From Thermoplasmata archaeon (GTDB taxonomy: Archaea > Thermoplasmatota > Thermoplasmata > Lutacidiplasmatales > UBA184), in NCBI GenBank assembly GCA_030040865.1, contig JASHSX010000084.1:1-20857 (forward strand): a stretch of 20,857 bases of DNA, read 5' to 3'. The notes under the pieces are model-generated. The model searched no databases and was not told where the DNA came from. It saw only the letters and a program-made list of their open reading frames with translations. How positions within the stretch are numbered: the stretch's first letter is position 1; each line of letters opens with the position of its first letter. Made by a program: the position numbers and the translations under genes. Shown here in pieces: positions 1-6,725 of this stretch.

Positions 1-3
1 GCG

Positions 4-316
4 GCCAGGTCGTGGTAGTAAGCCCCGTTCTGTTTCAGGCAGCATTCGACTGCGCGCTCTCCTCGACGGTCGGGGAGACTCCTCCTCCCGTCGGTCAGGG
101 CTTGCTCCCGGGGAGTCGGCCGTTTCACCAGATCCCGGTGGAGCCTCCGGGGCGGCCCCATCACCGTCCCACCGGGCTGTGTCGTTTCTGCTCCGTGGCT
201 CGGACTCTCGCCCGTCGGGTTCCCGCCCGACCCCGTGTCTCCCGGAGCGGGGACTTTCCTCAGCAGCCGTTCGTTGCCGAACCGGTCCACCGTCAGCTGC
301 CCTCCACCTCCTGGCG
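4..316 (-). ncRNA. rnpB: RNase P RNA (archaeal type), near-complete
   Basis: Catalytic RNA of ribonuclease P, which removes 5' leaders from pre-tRNAs. Read on the minus strand, the conserved regions appear in the right order. CR-I GAGGAAAGUCC is at 261-251. A CAGAAACGACAC segment resembles the P10-P12 core. The CR-IV-like GGGAGCAAGCCC is near 110-97, and CR-V ACAGAACGGGGCUUACU is at 33-17. Pairings support the fold. P1 is CCAGG..GUGG (315-305) with CCAC..CCUGG (15-5). P2 is GGCAGC with GCUGCC just before CR-V. P3 is a CCG-UUCG/CGAA-CGG hairpin capped by GCAA. The 3' strand of P1 ends within a few bases of the window edge, so the mature 3' end may lie just outside. Ends are placed from P1 and are accurate to a few bases. 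The many open frames across this stretch are not genes. Confidence 0.93.
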
Positions 317-339
317 GTCGGGGGAGCGGGGACCGAGGC

Positions 340-348
340 CAAAAGCCC
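340..348 (-). promoter_or_regulatory. Putative TATA box for rnpB
   Basis: On the minus strand a GGGCTTTTGG tract sits about 27 nt upstream of the predicted RNase P RNA 5' end (about 316). That is the usual spacing for an archaeal TATA box. It is one of the few T-rich runs in a GC-rich region. The sequence is a weak TATA match, so spacing is the main support. Confidence 0.45.
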
Positions 349-545
349 TCGCCTGGCTGCGGACCGACGGCTTCGGTGGAACGCCCGGCGATCCGGAATC
401 TCCCGGGCCACGCGGGGAGCCGCTCCGGCCGGGTGCACCCCGCCGACGACGCGACGCCGCTGCATCCTGGCCGAAAGGATTCGGGCCAGTACAGGGCCGC
501 GGTCGGGTTTCTGGATTTCAGGGACCGACCGCTAGACCGGCGAGG
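349..545. other. Gene-free spacer with inverted repeats
   Basis: The spacer between the surface-protein stop codon and the rnpB promoter holds no convincing gene. It has several inverted repeats. These are GCCCGG/CCGGGC (383-388 with 403-408), a bulged CTGGCCGAA/TTCGGGCCAG stem (467-489) and a perfect 8-bp GCGGTCGG/CCGACCGC stem (499-532). Some may be 3' UTR structure or termination signals for the surface-protein transcript. At this GC content some inverted repeats are expected by chance. No tRNA T-arm or C/D boxes were found here. Confidence 0.4.
499..532 (-). terminator. Stem-loop downstream of surface-protein gene
   Basis: A perfect 8-bp inverted repeat, GCGGTCGG (499-506) with CCGACCGC (525-532), has an 18-nt loop with an inner CTG/CAG pairing. 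It starts 14 nt beyond the stop codon of the minus-strand surface-protein gene. The position suits a 3' UTR or termination structure. Archaeal terminators usually need U-tracts rather than hairpins and none is obvious here, so the role is uncertain. Confidence 0.3.
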
Positions 546-3500
546 CTAGTGGCCCGATTCCTCGGACCCACCGTCCTCGGCCCCGGACGACCCGGCGTCG
601 GGGTCTGCGGCGGGCTCGGGCTCCGGTCCTTTGGATCGCCGTCTCCGGATCACGGTCGCGGCTCCCAAAACCACCGCCGCCAAGGCCGCTGCGGCAGCAA
701 TACCGGCGATCTCGACACTGTTCCACCCCGACGAGCTGTTCGAAACTCCCGGGGCTGCGGTCACGGTGATCGCGAGCGTCTTCTCGACCGACCCGCCGAC
801 CGTATCGTTCACCCACACCGATACGGTGTAGGTTGCCGCAGCCGTGTAGGCATGCGAGACGGTCGGGCCGGCTCCGGTCGTACCGTCCCCGAATTGCCAA
901 GTGTACGTCAGCGGTCCGGAGCCCCCGTTCCCGTCGGCGCTGAAGGTCACGCTCGAGCCGACCAGGAGGGTCGTCACGTTCGACGATACCTCGGCCGTGA
1001 TCGCTGGAGCGACGACGATCGGGATCGACGAGGCGTTGGCGGTCTCCCCGTTCGAGTCGGTCACCGTCACGTGCTCGACGTATTCACCCGCCGAGGTCGG
1101 TCGGCAGACCAACACCGCTCCGTTCGCCTGGCATCCCAGCCGCGGGATCGACAACCATGCGTAGCCGACCCCACCGGAACCGCCCGCTACGGTCGCGGTC
1201 AAGGTCACCGACTGACCGAGATCCATCGCCGTCGCGCTCGCGTTCAGCTCGACCGACGGGTCGGCGTACACCGTATACGGCAGGACCGGGCTCTTCGCGC
1301 TAAAGTTGTTCGGGTCCGTGACCTGCACCGAGATCTCGTAGGCGCCGGCCGCCGTCAACCGGCAGGCGATCGCGCTCGTCGCAGAGGAGTCACATCCGGA
1401 CGGGAGGCCGGACCAGGCGTACCGATACCCCGGACCGGACGCTCCCTCCGACAGCGAGAGCCATTGGCCGACGTCCGCCGAAGTGCGGTTCGCCGCGGGC
1501 AGTTGCGGCGAGGGGTCGGGCTCCACGAGGAAGGTCAAGACCGGGCTCGCGACGGACGTGAAGTCGTTGGAGTCGGTCACCGTGACCGAGATATTGAACT
1601 CGCCCTGGGAAAGGCCGGAGCCCGAGCACGTCACCGTAGCCTGGGACCCGGTACATCCCGTGGGCAATCCCGTCCAGCGATACCCGGTGTAACTCCCGGT
1701 GCCCCCGGTGGCCCCGGTCGTGAACGTCTCCGACTGTCCCGCGTCCACCCCTCCCGACCTCGTGCTGCTCCCGGGTCGCGTCACGGCCGGGTCCGAGTAG
1801 ACCGATAGGAGGACGGCGTTCGAGGTCACCGTGTACGCGTTCGAGTCGGTTTCTTCGACGGAGACCGAGTAGTTGCCGGGCAACGACGGGTCGCAACCGG
1901 CGGAGGTCCCATTGATGCGGCAACCGGCCGGCAGCCCCTGCCAGGAATAGTTGTATTCGCCCGTCCCGGAGGTCGGCGCCGAGAGAGTGAATGCGGTCGA
2001 CTGGCCGATATCCACACTCGTGTTCGTCACCGTCAGACTCCCGGAGATCGGATCCGGATAGAGGATCATCTCCGCCGTTGCATCGTTGCCGACCGAATCC
2101 CCGATCGAGACCGGGTACGGGCCGGCCGTCGGGACCGTCGGCGCAACAAACTGAGCCGAAAAGACTCCCATCGGGGTGGTCGTGAGCGCGCCGGCGCTGC
2201 AGGTCCCGCGGGTCGCCGCGACACAGGAGACCGGGAGCTCGTGGATCGTCGACGTCGTGACCTCCGACGCGTTGCCGAAGCCGTCGCCGGAGATCGTGAC
2301 GATCTGGCCGACGTCCGCGCTCGCCGTGACGCCGATCGCAGCCCGCACCGCTAGCGATGCGGTGCCGACGCTTACCCCGTTCCCGCCCTCGATGACGCTC
2401 ACATTGTCCGAGGCGCCGTCGGCGACGTAGATCTGGCCCGTACTCGAGTCGAAGGCCAATCCCTGGGGTTCGGCCGCACCGCTCATGTCGCCCACCACGA
2501 GCGTGGCGGTCACGTTGTCCGAGGTGGCATTCGCGGAAAGTACACTGACGGTCCCGTTGCACCCGTCGCCCAGACACTCGAACGTGTTCGAGACGAGCAG
2601 CTGTCCCGTGACGTAGTCGTAGAGGATGCCTTCGGGCCCCTCGCCGACCGTGGGATCGGCCACGACGTTGTCCGAGGTGGCGGTCGCATTGATCACGCTC
2701 ACCGATCCGTTGCAATCCCCGCCGAAGCAGTCGGCGGTGTTCGTCACGAAGATCTGGTGGGTCGCAGGGTCGTAGGCCACCCCTTCGGGCTCGGCTCCCA
2801 CGGTGACCGTGGCGACCAAGCTGTCGGACGTCGGTGTCGCGTTGATGACGCCGACCGTTCCGGTTTCGGCGTTGGCGACGAACACCTGTTGGGTGGACGG
2901 GTCGAACGCGAGTCCGAACGGAGCCCCTCCGAGCCCGACCGAACCGACGACCGAGTCCGTTGAGTCGTTGATCACGAACACAGCCCCGTAGGTCAGGCAG
3001 GCCACGAACATCTGGCCGGTGTCCGGGTCGTAGGCGATCGCCGAGGCCCCGCCCCCGACGACGATCGTACCGACCACCGTGTCGTTCGAGTCGTCGATCA
3101 CGCTGACGGAACCGTTGGCGCAGAAGCTCCCGACGTTGCACCCCGCATTGGTGACGAAGACCTGGCCCAGGACGGGGTCGTACGCGACTCCGATCGGTTC
3201 GTTGCCGACCGTGATGTTCGTGTCCGGTACGGGCGACGCGCCCGTCGCGTTGAGGACGCTCACGGTTCCGGCGCAGTCGCTCCCGAGGCACGTTCCGGCG
3301 TTGGCGACGAACACTTGCCCGGTGCCGGAGTCGTACGCGGCACCCCACGGCTCGGTCCCGACGCCGGTCGAGTTGTTCGCGACCGAGAGACCGGCGGCGA
3401 CTCGGGCGGAGACCGCCTCGTCGCCGCCGGGAACCGCGGGCACGAGGAACGAGCACGGCGTGCTCGTATTGCCCGGGAAGGCCCCGCTCGCGTCCGTCGA

Positions 3501-3809
3501 ACAGATCGACGGCACTCCGGTCCCTCCGACCGTAAATCCGATGGGTTGGTCCGGAGGAAAACCCTGGCCGGTCGCCGTCGCCACGCTTCCGACCTCGCCG
3601 CTCGAGGGCGAGACCGACATCGTCGGGGAAGTCGCCGCTCGGGGCCCGGCGCCCGCTCGCACGGACTCCGGCGAGTTGCTCGCCCGGGTATCGTACGCCG
3701 CCAGGAGGACCGTCGAGCCGATCAGCGTGGCCATCACGAGAACGGATGCGACGATCGGAGCACTTCGCGGGGACCGGCCGCTTCGCCTCCCGCCGGGAAG
3801 TGTCGCCAT
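546..3809 (-). CDS. Membrane-anchored surface protein: YVTN propeller, Ig-like repeats, PKD domain
   Basis: Predicted 1087-aa extracellular protein, function unknown (adhesion, envelope or ligand binding are possible). Residues 17-39 form a hydrophobic signal/anchor after an Arg-rich start. An IPT/TIG-like segment follows. Residues about 141-475 hold seven YVTN-type blades (pattern VG..P.GVAYDP.TGQVFVTN), enough to close a propeller. Then come another IPT-like region, four Ig-like repeats (about 585-933) with a GLPxGC signature and a second Cys, one PKD domain (WQFGDG), a C-terminal TM (about 1030-1053), RRRR, and an acidic Glu/Asp/Ser tail. This predicts an N-out, C-in topology. Many N-x-S/T sites would allow N-glycosylation. 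The ATG at 3809 is chosen because a TATA-like box lies at 3856-3868. The frame stays open to an ATG at 3923, but that extension is not hydrophobic and spans the promoter. The domain assignment is secure; the role is not. Confidence 0.88.
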   Translation of the reverse strand: MATLPGGRRSGRSPRSAPIVASVLVMATLIGSTVLLAAYDTRASNSPESVRAGAGPRAATSPTMSVSPSSGEVGSVATATGQGFPPDQPIGFTVGGTGVPSICSTDASGAFPGNTSTPCSFLVPAVPGGDEAVSARVAAGLSVANNSTGVGTEPWGAAYDSGTGQVFVANAGTCLGSDCAGTVSVLNATGASPVPDTNITVGNEPIGVAYDPVLGQVFVTNAGCNVGSFCANGSVSVIDDSNDTVVGTIVVGGGASAIAYDPDTGQMFVACLTYGAVFVINDSTDSVVGSVGLGGAPFGLAFDPSTQQVFVANAETGTVGVINATPTSDSLVATVTVGAEPEGVAYDPATHQIFVTNTADCFGGDCNGSVSVINATATSDNVVADPTVGEGPEGILYDYVTGQLLVSNTFECLGDGCNGTVSVLSANATSDNVTATLVVGDMSGAAEPQGLAFDSSTGQIYVADGASDNVSVIEGGNGVSVGTASLAVRAAIGVTASADVGQIVTISGDGFGNASEVTTSTIHELPVSCVAATRGTCSAGALTTTPMGVFSAQFVAPTVPTAGPYPVSIGDSVGNDATAEMILYPDPISGSLTVTNTSVDIGQSTAFTLSAPTSGTGEYNYSWQGLPAGCRINGTSAGCDPSLPGNYSVSVEETDSNAYTVTSNAVLLSVYSDPAVTRPGSSTRSGGVDAGQSETFTTGATGGTGSYTGYRWTGLPTGCTGSQATVTCSGSGLSQGEFNISVTVTDSNDFTSVASPVLTFLVEPDPSPQLPAANRTSADVGQWLSLSEGASGPGYRYAWSGLPSGCDSSATSAIACRLTAAGAYEISVQVTDPNNFSAKSPVLPYTVYADPSVELNASATAMDLGQSVTLTATVAGGSGGVGYAWLSIPRLGCQANGAVLVCRPTSAGEYVEHVTVTDSNGETANASSIPIVVAPAITAEVSSNVTTLLVGSSVTFSADGNGGSGPLTYTWQFGDGTTGAGPTVSHAYTAAATYTVSVWVNDTVGGSVEKTLAITVTAAPGVSNSSSGWNSVEIAGIAAAAALAAVVLGAATVIRRRRSKGPEPEPAADPDAGSSGAEDGGSEESGH

Positions 3810-3855
3810 GGCACCGGTACCGATCGCGGTGCCGAGCCCACGGGATGTCCCTACT

Positions 3856-3868
3856 TGAAAATTGAATT
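3856..3868 (-). promoter_or_regulatory. TATA-like box for the surface-protein gene
   Basis: The minus strand reads TTCAATTTTCAAG, the most AT-rich stretch in this spacer. It predicts a transcript start near 3836 and a leader of roughly 27 nt before the ATG at 3809. This decides the start codon against the upstream ATG at 3923. Confidence 0.55.
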
Positions 3869-3942
3869 CCCTGCACTCTGCAGCGTGCTCAATCGTCCCG
3901 TAACGACTGGGCCAGCGGCCCACCGTGGCTCATCCGCACGAT

Positions 3943-4992
3943 CTAGCGGGTCGGACCCGCCGATCGTACCGAGGCACGGCGGAGGCCCCCTCGGGCCGCA
4001 GTGGGGTCGCGAGGGGGGCGACGCGTAGCGGCGCGCGGCCGGCTCCGGGTCGCGATCGAGGGCAGTCCCCAGTCGATCTCGTATCTTCTGTCGAGGAGGG
4101 GTTGCGGGACGGAGAGCACGAGCATCCGGCCATACCGACGGAGACCGTCTAGGCTCGACGGATCCTTCGACAGCTCGGCCACCCGAGCTTCCTCCTGAGG
4201 GTCAAATCGACTGTCGTCGATCATGAATCGAACATGGCAGCCGACCCGACCGACGGGAAAGTGCTCCGGCAGTACCACCTGCAGCCGCAGGTACGCATCC
4301 GGCGAGAAGCGGTAACCGTGCCTCGAGGACTGGCTCGGGAGGCCGGTCCACTCGGACTCGAGCACCGACTTGCTAACGGCACCCCGCGTCGGCCCGCCGT
4401 TGCCCGAGGCTCGTGCCATTCGAAACCACGAGCCCATCTCGACGACGACCTCCGCCCGGTGCCAGGTGGAATCGCGAGCGCTGAGCGGGGACTCGAACAT
4501 GGCCCGGAACGTGTTCAGCCGGTTCTTCGAAACCCTCGGAGGGACGTAGACGACCCGCCCGGGAACGGTGCTCCACCACGTCAGGTGCCGGGGCCGAGTG
4601 GGGTAGTTCCACTCACGATACTTGAGCAGACCCGAAACCACGCGAAACTCTTGCTGCTTCAGTTCGCGCGCGGTGCCGTCCGGACCTACCGTCACGTACT
4701 GACTGTCCCACCGTACCTCGAGGAGGGCGCGCGCGGACGAGGGGGGAGCCTCCGGGATCGAGTACGTTCGGTTCCGGAGCAGGGCGATCTCGCCGTAGGT
4801 CACCAGCCGCGCGAGATGCCAAGCGGCCGTGCGGTACGAGACGTGGCACGCCAGCTGGGTGGCCTCGGTGATCGCCCCGAATCGGCGTCCGGGGTTCGCC
4901 CGGACGTAGCGGATCAGGAACCCTTCGACGTCGCGCGGGTCGGCGTCCCACGAAGGGTCGTTCGGGGCCCCTCTGCCGGTCCCTGGGTTCAT
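3943..4992 (-). CDS. Winged-helix domain protein, putative transcriptional regulator
   Basis: 349-aa protein of unknown specificity. Residues about 20-80 (DVEGFLIRYVRANPG... TAAWHLARLVTYGEIALL) fit an archaeal winged helix-turn-helix: a first helix, a recognition helix in a R/K-rich context, then a wing ending in a short strand. The remaining approximately 230 residues contain a mixed alpha/beta region I do not recognise, rich in Trp and Arg. The last approximately 35 residues are a low-complexity basic tail rich in Arg, Pro and Ala. The ATG at 4992 lies about 29 nt from a TATA-like CCTTTATGGA, consistent with a leaderless or very short-leader mRNA. It sits upstream of and parallel to the surface-protein gene. 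That gene has its own TATA-like box, so they may be separate units. Control of the neighbour is possible but not shown. Confidence 0.75.
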   Translation of the reverse strand: MNPGTGRGAPNDPSWDADPRDVEGFLIRYVRANPGRRFGAITEATQLACHVSYRTAAWHLARLVTYGEIALLRNRTYSIPEAPPSSARALLEVRWDSQYVTVGPDGTARELKQQEFRVVSGLLKYREWNYPTRPRHLTWWSTVPGRVVYVPPRVSKNRLNTFRAMFESPLSARDSTWHRAEVVVEMGSWFRMARASGNGGPTRGAVSKSVLESEWTGLPSQSSRHGYRFSPDAYLRLQVVLPEHFPVGRVGCHVRFMIDDSRFDPQEEARVAELSKDPSSLDGLRRYGRMLVLSVPQPLLDRRYEIDWGLPSIATRSRPRAATRRPPRDPTAARGGLRRASVRSAGPTR

Positions 4993-5016
4993 CCGACGCG
5001 TCCTCTAGCGGAGGAC

Positions 5017-5026
5017 TCCATAAAGG
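5017..5026 (-). promoter_or_regulatory. TATA-like box for winged-helix gene
   Basis: CCTTTATGGA on the minus strand, centred about 29 nt upstream of the ATG at 4992, matches the spacing expected for near-leaderless archaeal transcription. Confidence 0.55.
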
Positions 5027-5077
5027 TCCCTCGCCGGCTCGTCCTTCCGGACCTTCGAACTCGCTCGCGGCCCTTCT

Positions 5078-5107
5078 GCGGCACGACAGGACCGCGTTCC
5101 GTGCCGC
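5078..5107. promoter_or_regulatory. Perfect inverted repeat between divergent genes
   Basis: GCGGCACG (5078-5085) and CGTGCCGC (5100-5107) are perfect reverse complements separated by 14 nt. They lie between the winged-helix gene and the HisA-like gene, just before an A-rich tract (5109-5123) that may act in the HisA-like promoter. A two-half-site operator is possible, and the divergent winged-helix protein would be a candidate ligand. It could also be chance at this GC content. Confidence 0.3.
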
Positions 5108-5200
5108 GGGGAAAGAAGGAAATGCGGGTCGGGGGTCGGTGGGGCAGTGTCGTCCGTACCCGGTGCGCCCGGCCCCCTCGCGAGCACGGGTCCTCCGCGC

Positions 5201-5206
5201 AAGGAG
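5201..5206 (+). promoter_or_regulatory. Shine-Dalgarno for the HisA-like gene
   Basis: AAGGAG ends 3 nt before the ATG at 5210. It selects this ATG over a GTG at 5147 that would add 21 low-complexity Pro/Gly residues absent from HisA-type proteins. It is one of the clearer ribosome binding sites in the window, where most genes look leaderless. Confidence 0.6.
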
Positions 5207-5209
5207 CCA

Positions 5210-5869
5210 ATGCTCGTCCCGTGCCTGCTCCTGCGCGACGGCCGGGTCTGTCTGCCCGGACCCGACGGGCCCGTCGCGGCCCGAACCCCCGCGGGAGAGT
5301 ACTTCGATCCGTTCGATGTCGTCGACCGGTTGAGCCCGGACTACCGGCTCCTGTACGTCGTCGATCTGGACGGGATCGAGAAGGAAAGCGCCCAGCTCGA
5401 CTACCTCCAGGAGCTGTCGCGCGACATGCCGCTGTGGGTCGATGCCGGGGTCCGAACCGCCGACCAGGCGATCGACATCATCGTGGCCGGCGCGCGCCGG
5501 GCCGTGTTGTCGAGCGCGTACCTGCGCGGCCCGAGGGAACTGCGCCGGGCCTGGCGGCTCAGCACGGAGTACGCGTTCGAGATCGAGCTCTCCGGGCCCA
5601 ACGTGAGCGCCGCCGACGCCGGCTGGGAGACCCGCGACCCGTACGAATTCCTCCAGGCGGTTCGGGCCGTCGGCGTCGAGCGGTTCGTCCTCTCGCCCCG
5701 GGGCTCCGACCCGGATTGGGCGCTGATCCGCCGGCTCACGCCCGTCGGACCTACCTGGGTCGACGGGACCTTCGCTCCCGCGGATTCCCCCCAGCTCGCA
5801 CCGGCCGGCGCCGCGGGTGGGATCTTTCACTTGGACGCCGTTCTGGCCGGATGGTCCGACTCGAAGTGA
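5210..5869 (+). CDS. HisA/HisF-related (beta/alpha)8-barrel protein, altered catalytic residues
   Basis: 219-aa barrel protein related to HisA/HisF and to the archaeal 'hisA/hisF family protein' group. The N-terminus MLVPCLLLRDGRV aligns with the HisA/HisF strand 1 pattern (I/V)PxLD(L/V)xxGxV. The central LYVVDLDGIEKES corresponds to the HisA/HisF 'VDLD' strand, and WVDAGVRT to the GGGIRT phosphate loop region. Both catalytic Asp positions differ: strand 1 has Leu7 where HisA/HisF have Asp, and strand 5 (FEIELS) has Glu126 where HisA has Asp127. Histidine-pathway isomerase activity is therefore unlikely. No other his genes are present. Related proteins lie near one-carbon cofactor genes in some methanogens and methylotrophs, but nothing here confirms that role. 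The C/D sRNA begins 17 nt after the stop and may be co-transcribed. Confidence 0.8.
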   Translation: MLVPCLLLRDGRVCLPGPDGPVAARTPAGEYFDPFDVVDRLSPDYRLLYVVDLDGIEKESAQLDYLQELSRDMPLWVDAGVRTADQAIDIIVAGARRAVLSSAYLRGPRELRRAWRLSTEYAFEIELSGPNVSAADAGWETRDPYEFLQAVRAVGVERFVLSPRGSDPDWALIRRLTPVGPTWVDGTFAPADSPQLAPAGAAGGIFHLDAVLAGWSDSK

Positions 5870-5886
5870 CGACCGTCGCTCCCGCT

Positions 5887-5953
5887 CCGTGCGCGATGAT
5901 GAGGACTAGAACCAGCTGACGCAGGATGAGTGATGGGCGAGCTGAGCGCACGG
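5887..5953 (+). ncRNA. C/D box guide sRNA
   Basis: 67-nt archaeal C/D box sRNA candidate, which would guide 2'-O-methylation with L7Ae, Nop5 and fibrillarin. All elements occur in order. There is an 8-nt 5' stem CCGUGCGC (5887-5894), box C AUGAUGA (5896-5902) and a 13-nt guide GGACUAGAACCAG. These are followed by box D' CUGA (5916-5919), a 4-nt spacer CGCA and box C' GGAUGA (5924-5929). A 12-nt guide GUGAUGGGCGAG, box D CUGA (5942-5945) and a perfectly complementary 3' stem GCGCACGG (5946-5953) complete it. Guide lengths and D'-C' spacing match the canonical symmetric archaeal architecture. By the N+5 rule the modified bases are a U in target CUGGUUCUAGUCC and a C in target CUCGCCCAUCAC. No clear TATA box precedes it, so it is probably processed from the HisA-like transcript. 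Confidence 0.85.
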
Positions 5954-5993
5954 CCATCGGCCCAAACGAACAGTGGGTCGCACCGCGAGAACT

Positions 5994-6018
5994 CCCGGCG
6001 GGACAAGTCCCGCCCGGG
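5994..6018. terminator. Strong hairpin between convergent genes
   Basis: GGCGGGAC (5997-6004) and GTCCCGCC (6007-6014) form a perfect stem around AA, equivalent to a 7-bp stem with a CAAG loop. It can be extended by CCC/GGG with one bulged C. A second small stem, GTAGC/GCTAC (6021-6037), overlaps the stop codon of the minus-strand gene. Its location between convergent transcription units suggests a bidirectional 3'-end structure. Confidence 0.5.
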
Positions 6019-6033
6019 GTGTAGCGGTCCCGG

Positions 6034-6645
6034 CTACGGAGGGGGGCGGCTCAGCCAGTCGACGCTGACCCGGCTCGTTTCCGGGCCCGGCGAGCCCTTC
6101 TTGCGGTCGAGGATGGCTTCCTTGAACTGGCGGGAGAGTGCGTCGACGGCGATCCACATCTGGGAGAACGTCGCTTCGTCGGACGGCTCGGCCGGGCTGG
6201 GAAGGGCCCGGGCGCCCGACACCGAGTAGTCGGGCTCCGACCCCTCGCCCGACAGCATCGTGACGAGCGTCCGGGCATAGCGCCCGTGGACCTTGCTCCA
6301 GCGGATCGGATCGAGGGCGAACTCCCGGCGGGCGGCCTCGCCGCGCCGCCGTTCGTCGGCCGCGAGCTCGATGAACGCCGCCTCGCGGGCGACGTCGTAG
6401 AACCCCTGCGCTCCGGTGCCGTACGACGGGAGCGCATTCGAACCTCCCGAGCGGAAGTAGGAGACGCCCGTCGCGAGCTCGCGCGCGGCCCGGACGAGCT
6501 CCTGGGTCCCTTCGCGGTACTGGCCGCTCTCGATCGCGAGCTTGCCGGCCGTGACGAGGTGCTCGTCGCAGCGGCGGAGCGCGCTGCGCGCCTGGCTCAG
6601 TCGGGACGGCGCCGCCGGCGTCGAGGAACTAGCGCTGGCTTCCAT
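6034..6645 (-). CDS. Hypothetical helical protein
   Basis: 203-aa protein I do not recognise. The first approximately 12 residues are Ser/Ala-rich. The rest is predicted mostly helical and charged (LSQARSALRRCDEHLVTAG..., REGTQELVRAARELATG), with a GVSYFRSGG turn and a C-terminal helix DALSRQFKEAILDRKKG. There is no signal peptide or TM segment, so it is probably cytoplasmic. A single Cys (residue 26) argues against a zinc site. The ATG at 6645 is preceded by GGTGG (6651-6655), a plausible Shine-Dalgarno, and by a TATA-like box on the minus strand at 6685-6692. It is divergent from thrS, about 80 nt apart. It could be a structural or protein-interaction factor. Confidence 0.75.
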   Translation of the reverse strand: MEASASSSTPAAPSRLSQARSALRRCDEHLVTAGKLAIESGQYREGTQELVRAARELATGVSYFRSGGSNALPSYGTGAQGFYDVAREAAFIELAADERRRGEAARREFALDPIRWSKVHGRYARTLVTMLSGEGSEPDYSVSGARALPSPAEPSDEATFSQMWIAVDALSRQFKEAILDRKKGSPGPETSRVSVDWLSRPPP

Positions 6646-6683
6646 CAGTCCACCCGGAGGACGTTCTGACGACGTATGAACCC

Positions 6684-6698
6684 CTATATCCTATTATC
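6684..6698. promoter_or_regulatory. Overlapping divergent TATA boxes (hypothetical gene / thrS)
   Basis: CTATATCCTATTATC is the only AT-rich block between the two start codons. Read plus, its second half is centred about 31 nt before the thrS ATG at 6726. Read minus, GATATAGG at 6685-6692 predicts a start near 6662 for the gene beginning at 6645. The two promoters therefore share the same 15 bp and probably compete for TBP/TFB. Confidence 0.6.
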
Positions 6699-6725
6699 TG
6701 AGAGTTCAGTCGGCGCCCGACGCCC

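Noticed and set aside
499..540. tRNA-like start (GCCGGTCTAGCGG) on the minus strand
   Set aside because: No D/anticodon/T-arm set and no GGTTCGAATCC-type T-loop at the right distance; explained better as an inverted repeat.
12..1808. A 598-codon plus-strand frame from the left edge
   Set aside because: It runs over rnpB and antisense to the surface protein; Arg-rich noise without domain signals.
3810..3923. N-terminal extension of the surface protein to the ATG at 3923
   Set aside because: The extension crosses the TATA-like box and is not hydrophobic; the signal anchor starts properly from the ATG at 3809.
5041..5075. TTCGAAC near 5054 as a possible tRNA T-loop
   Set aside because: No flanking 5-bp stem and no acceptor stem could be built.
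5147..5209. GTG start 21 codons upstream of the HisA-like gene
   Set aside because: It adds a low-complexity Pro/Gly stretch, and AAGGAG directly precedes the ATG at 5210, where the family alignment begins.
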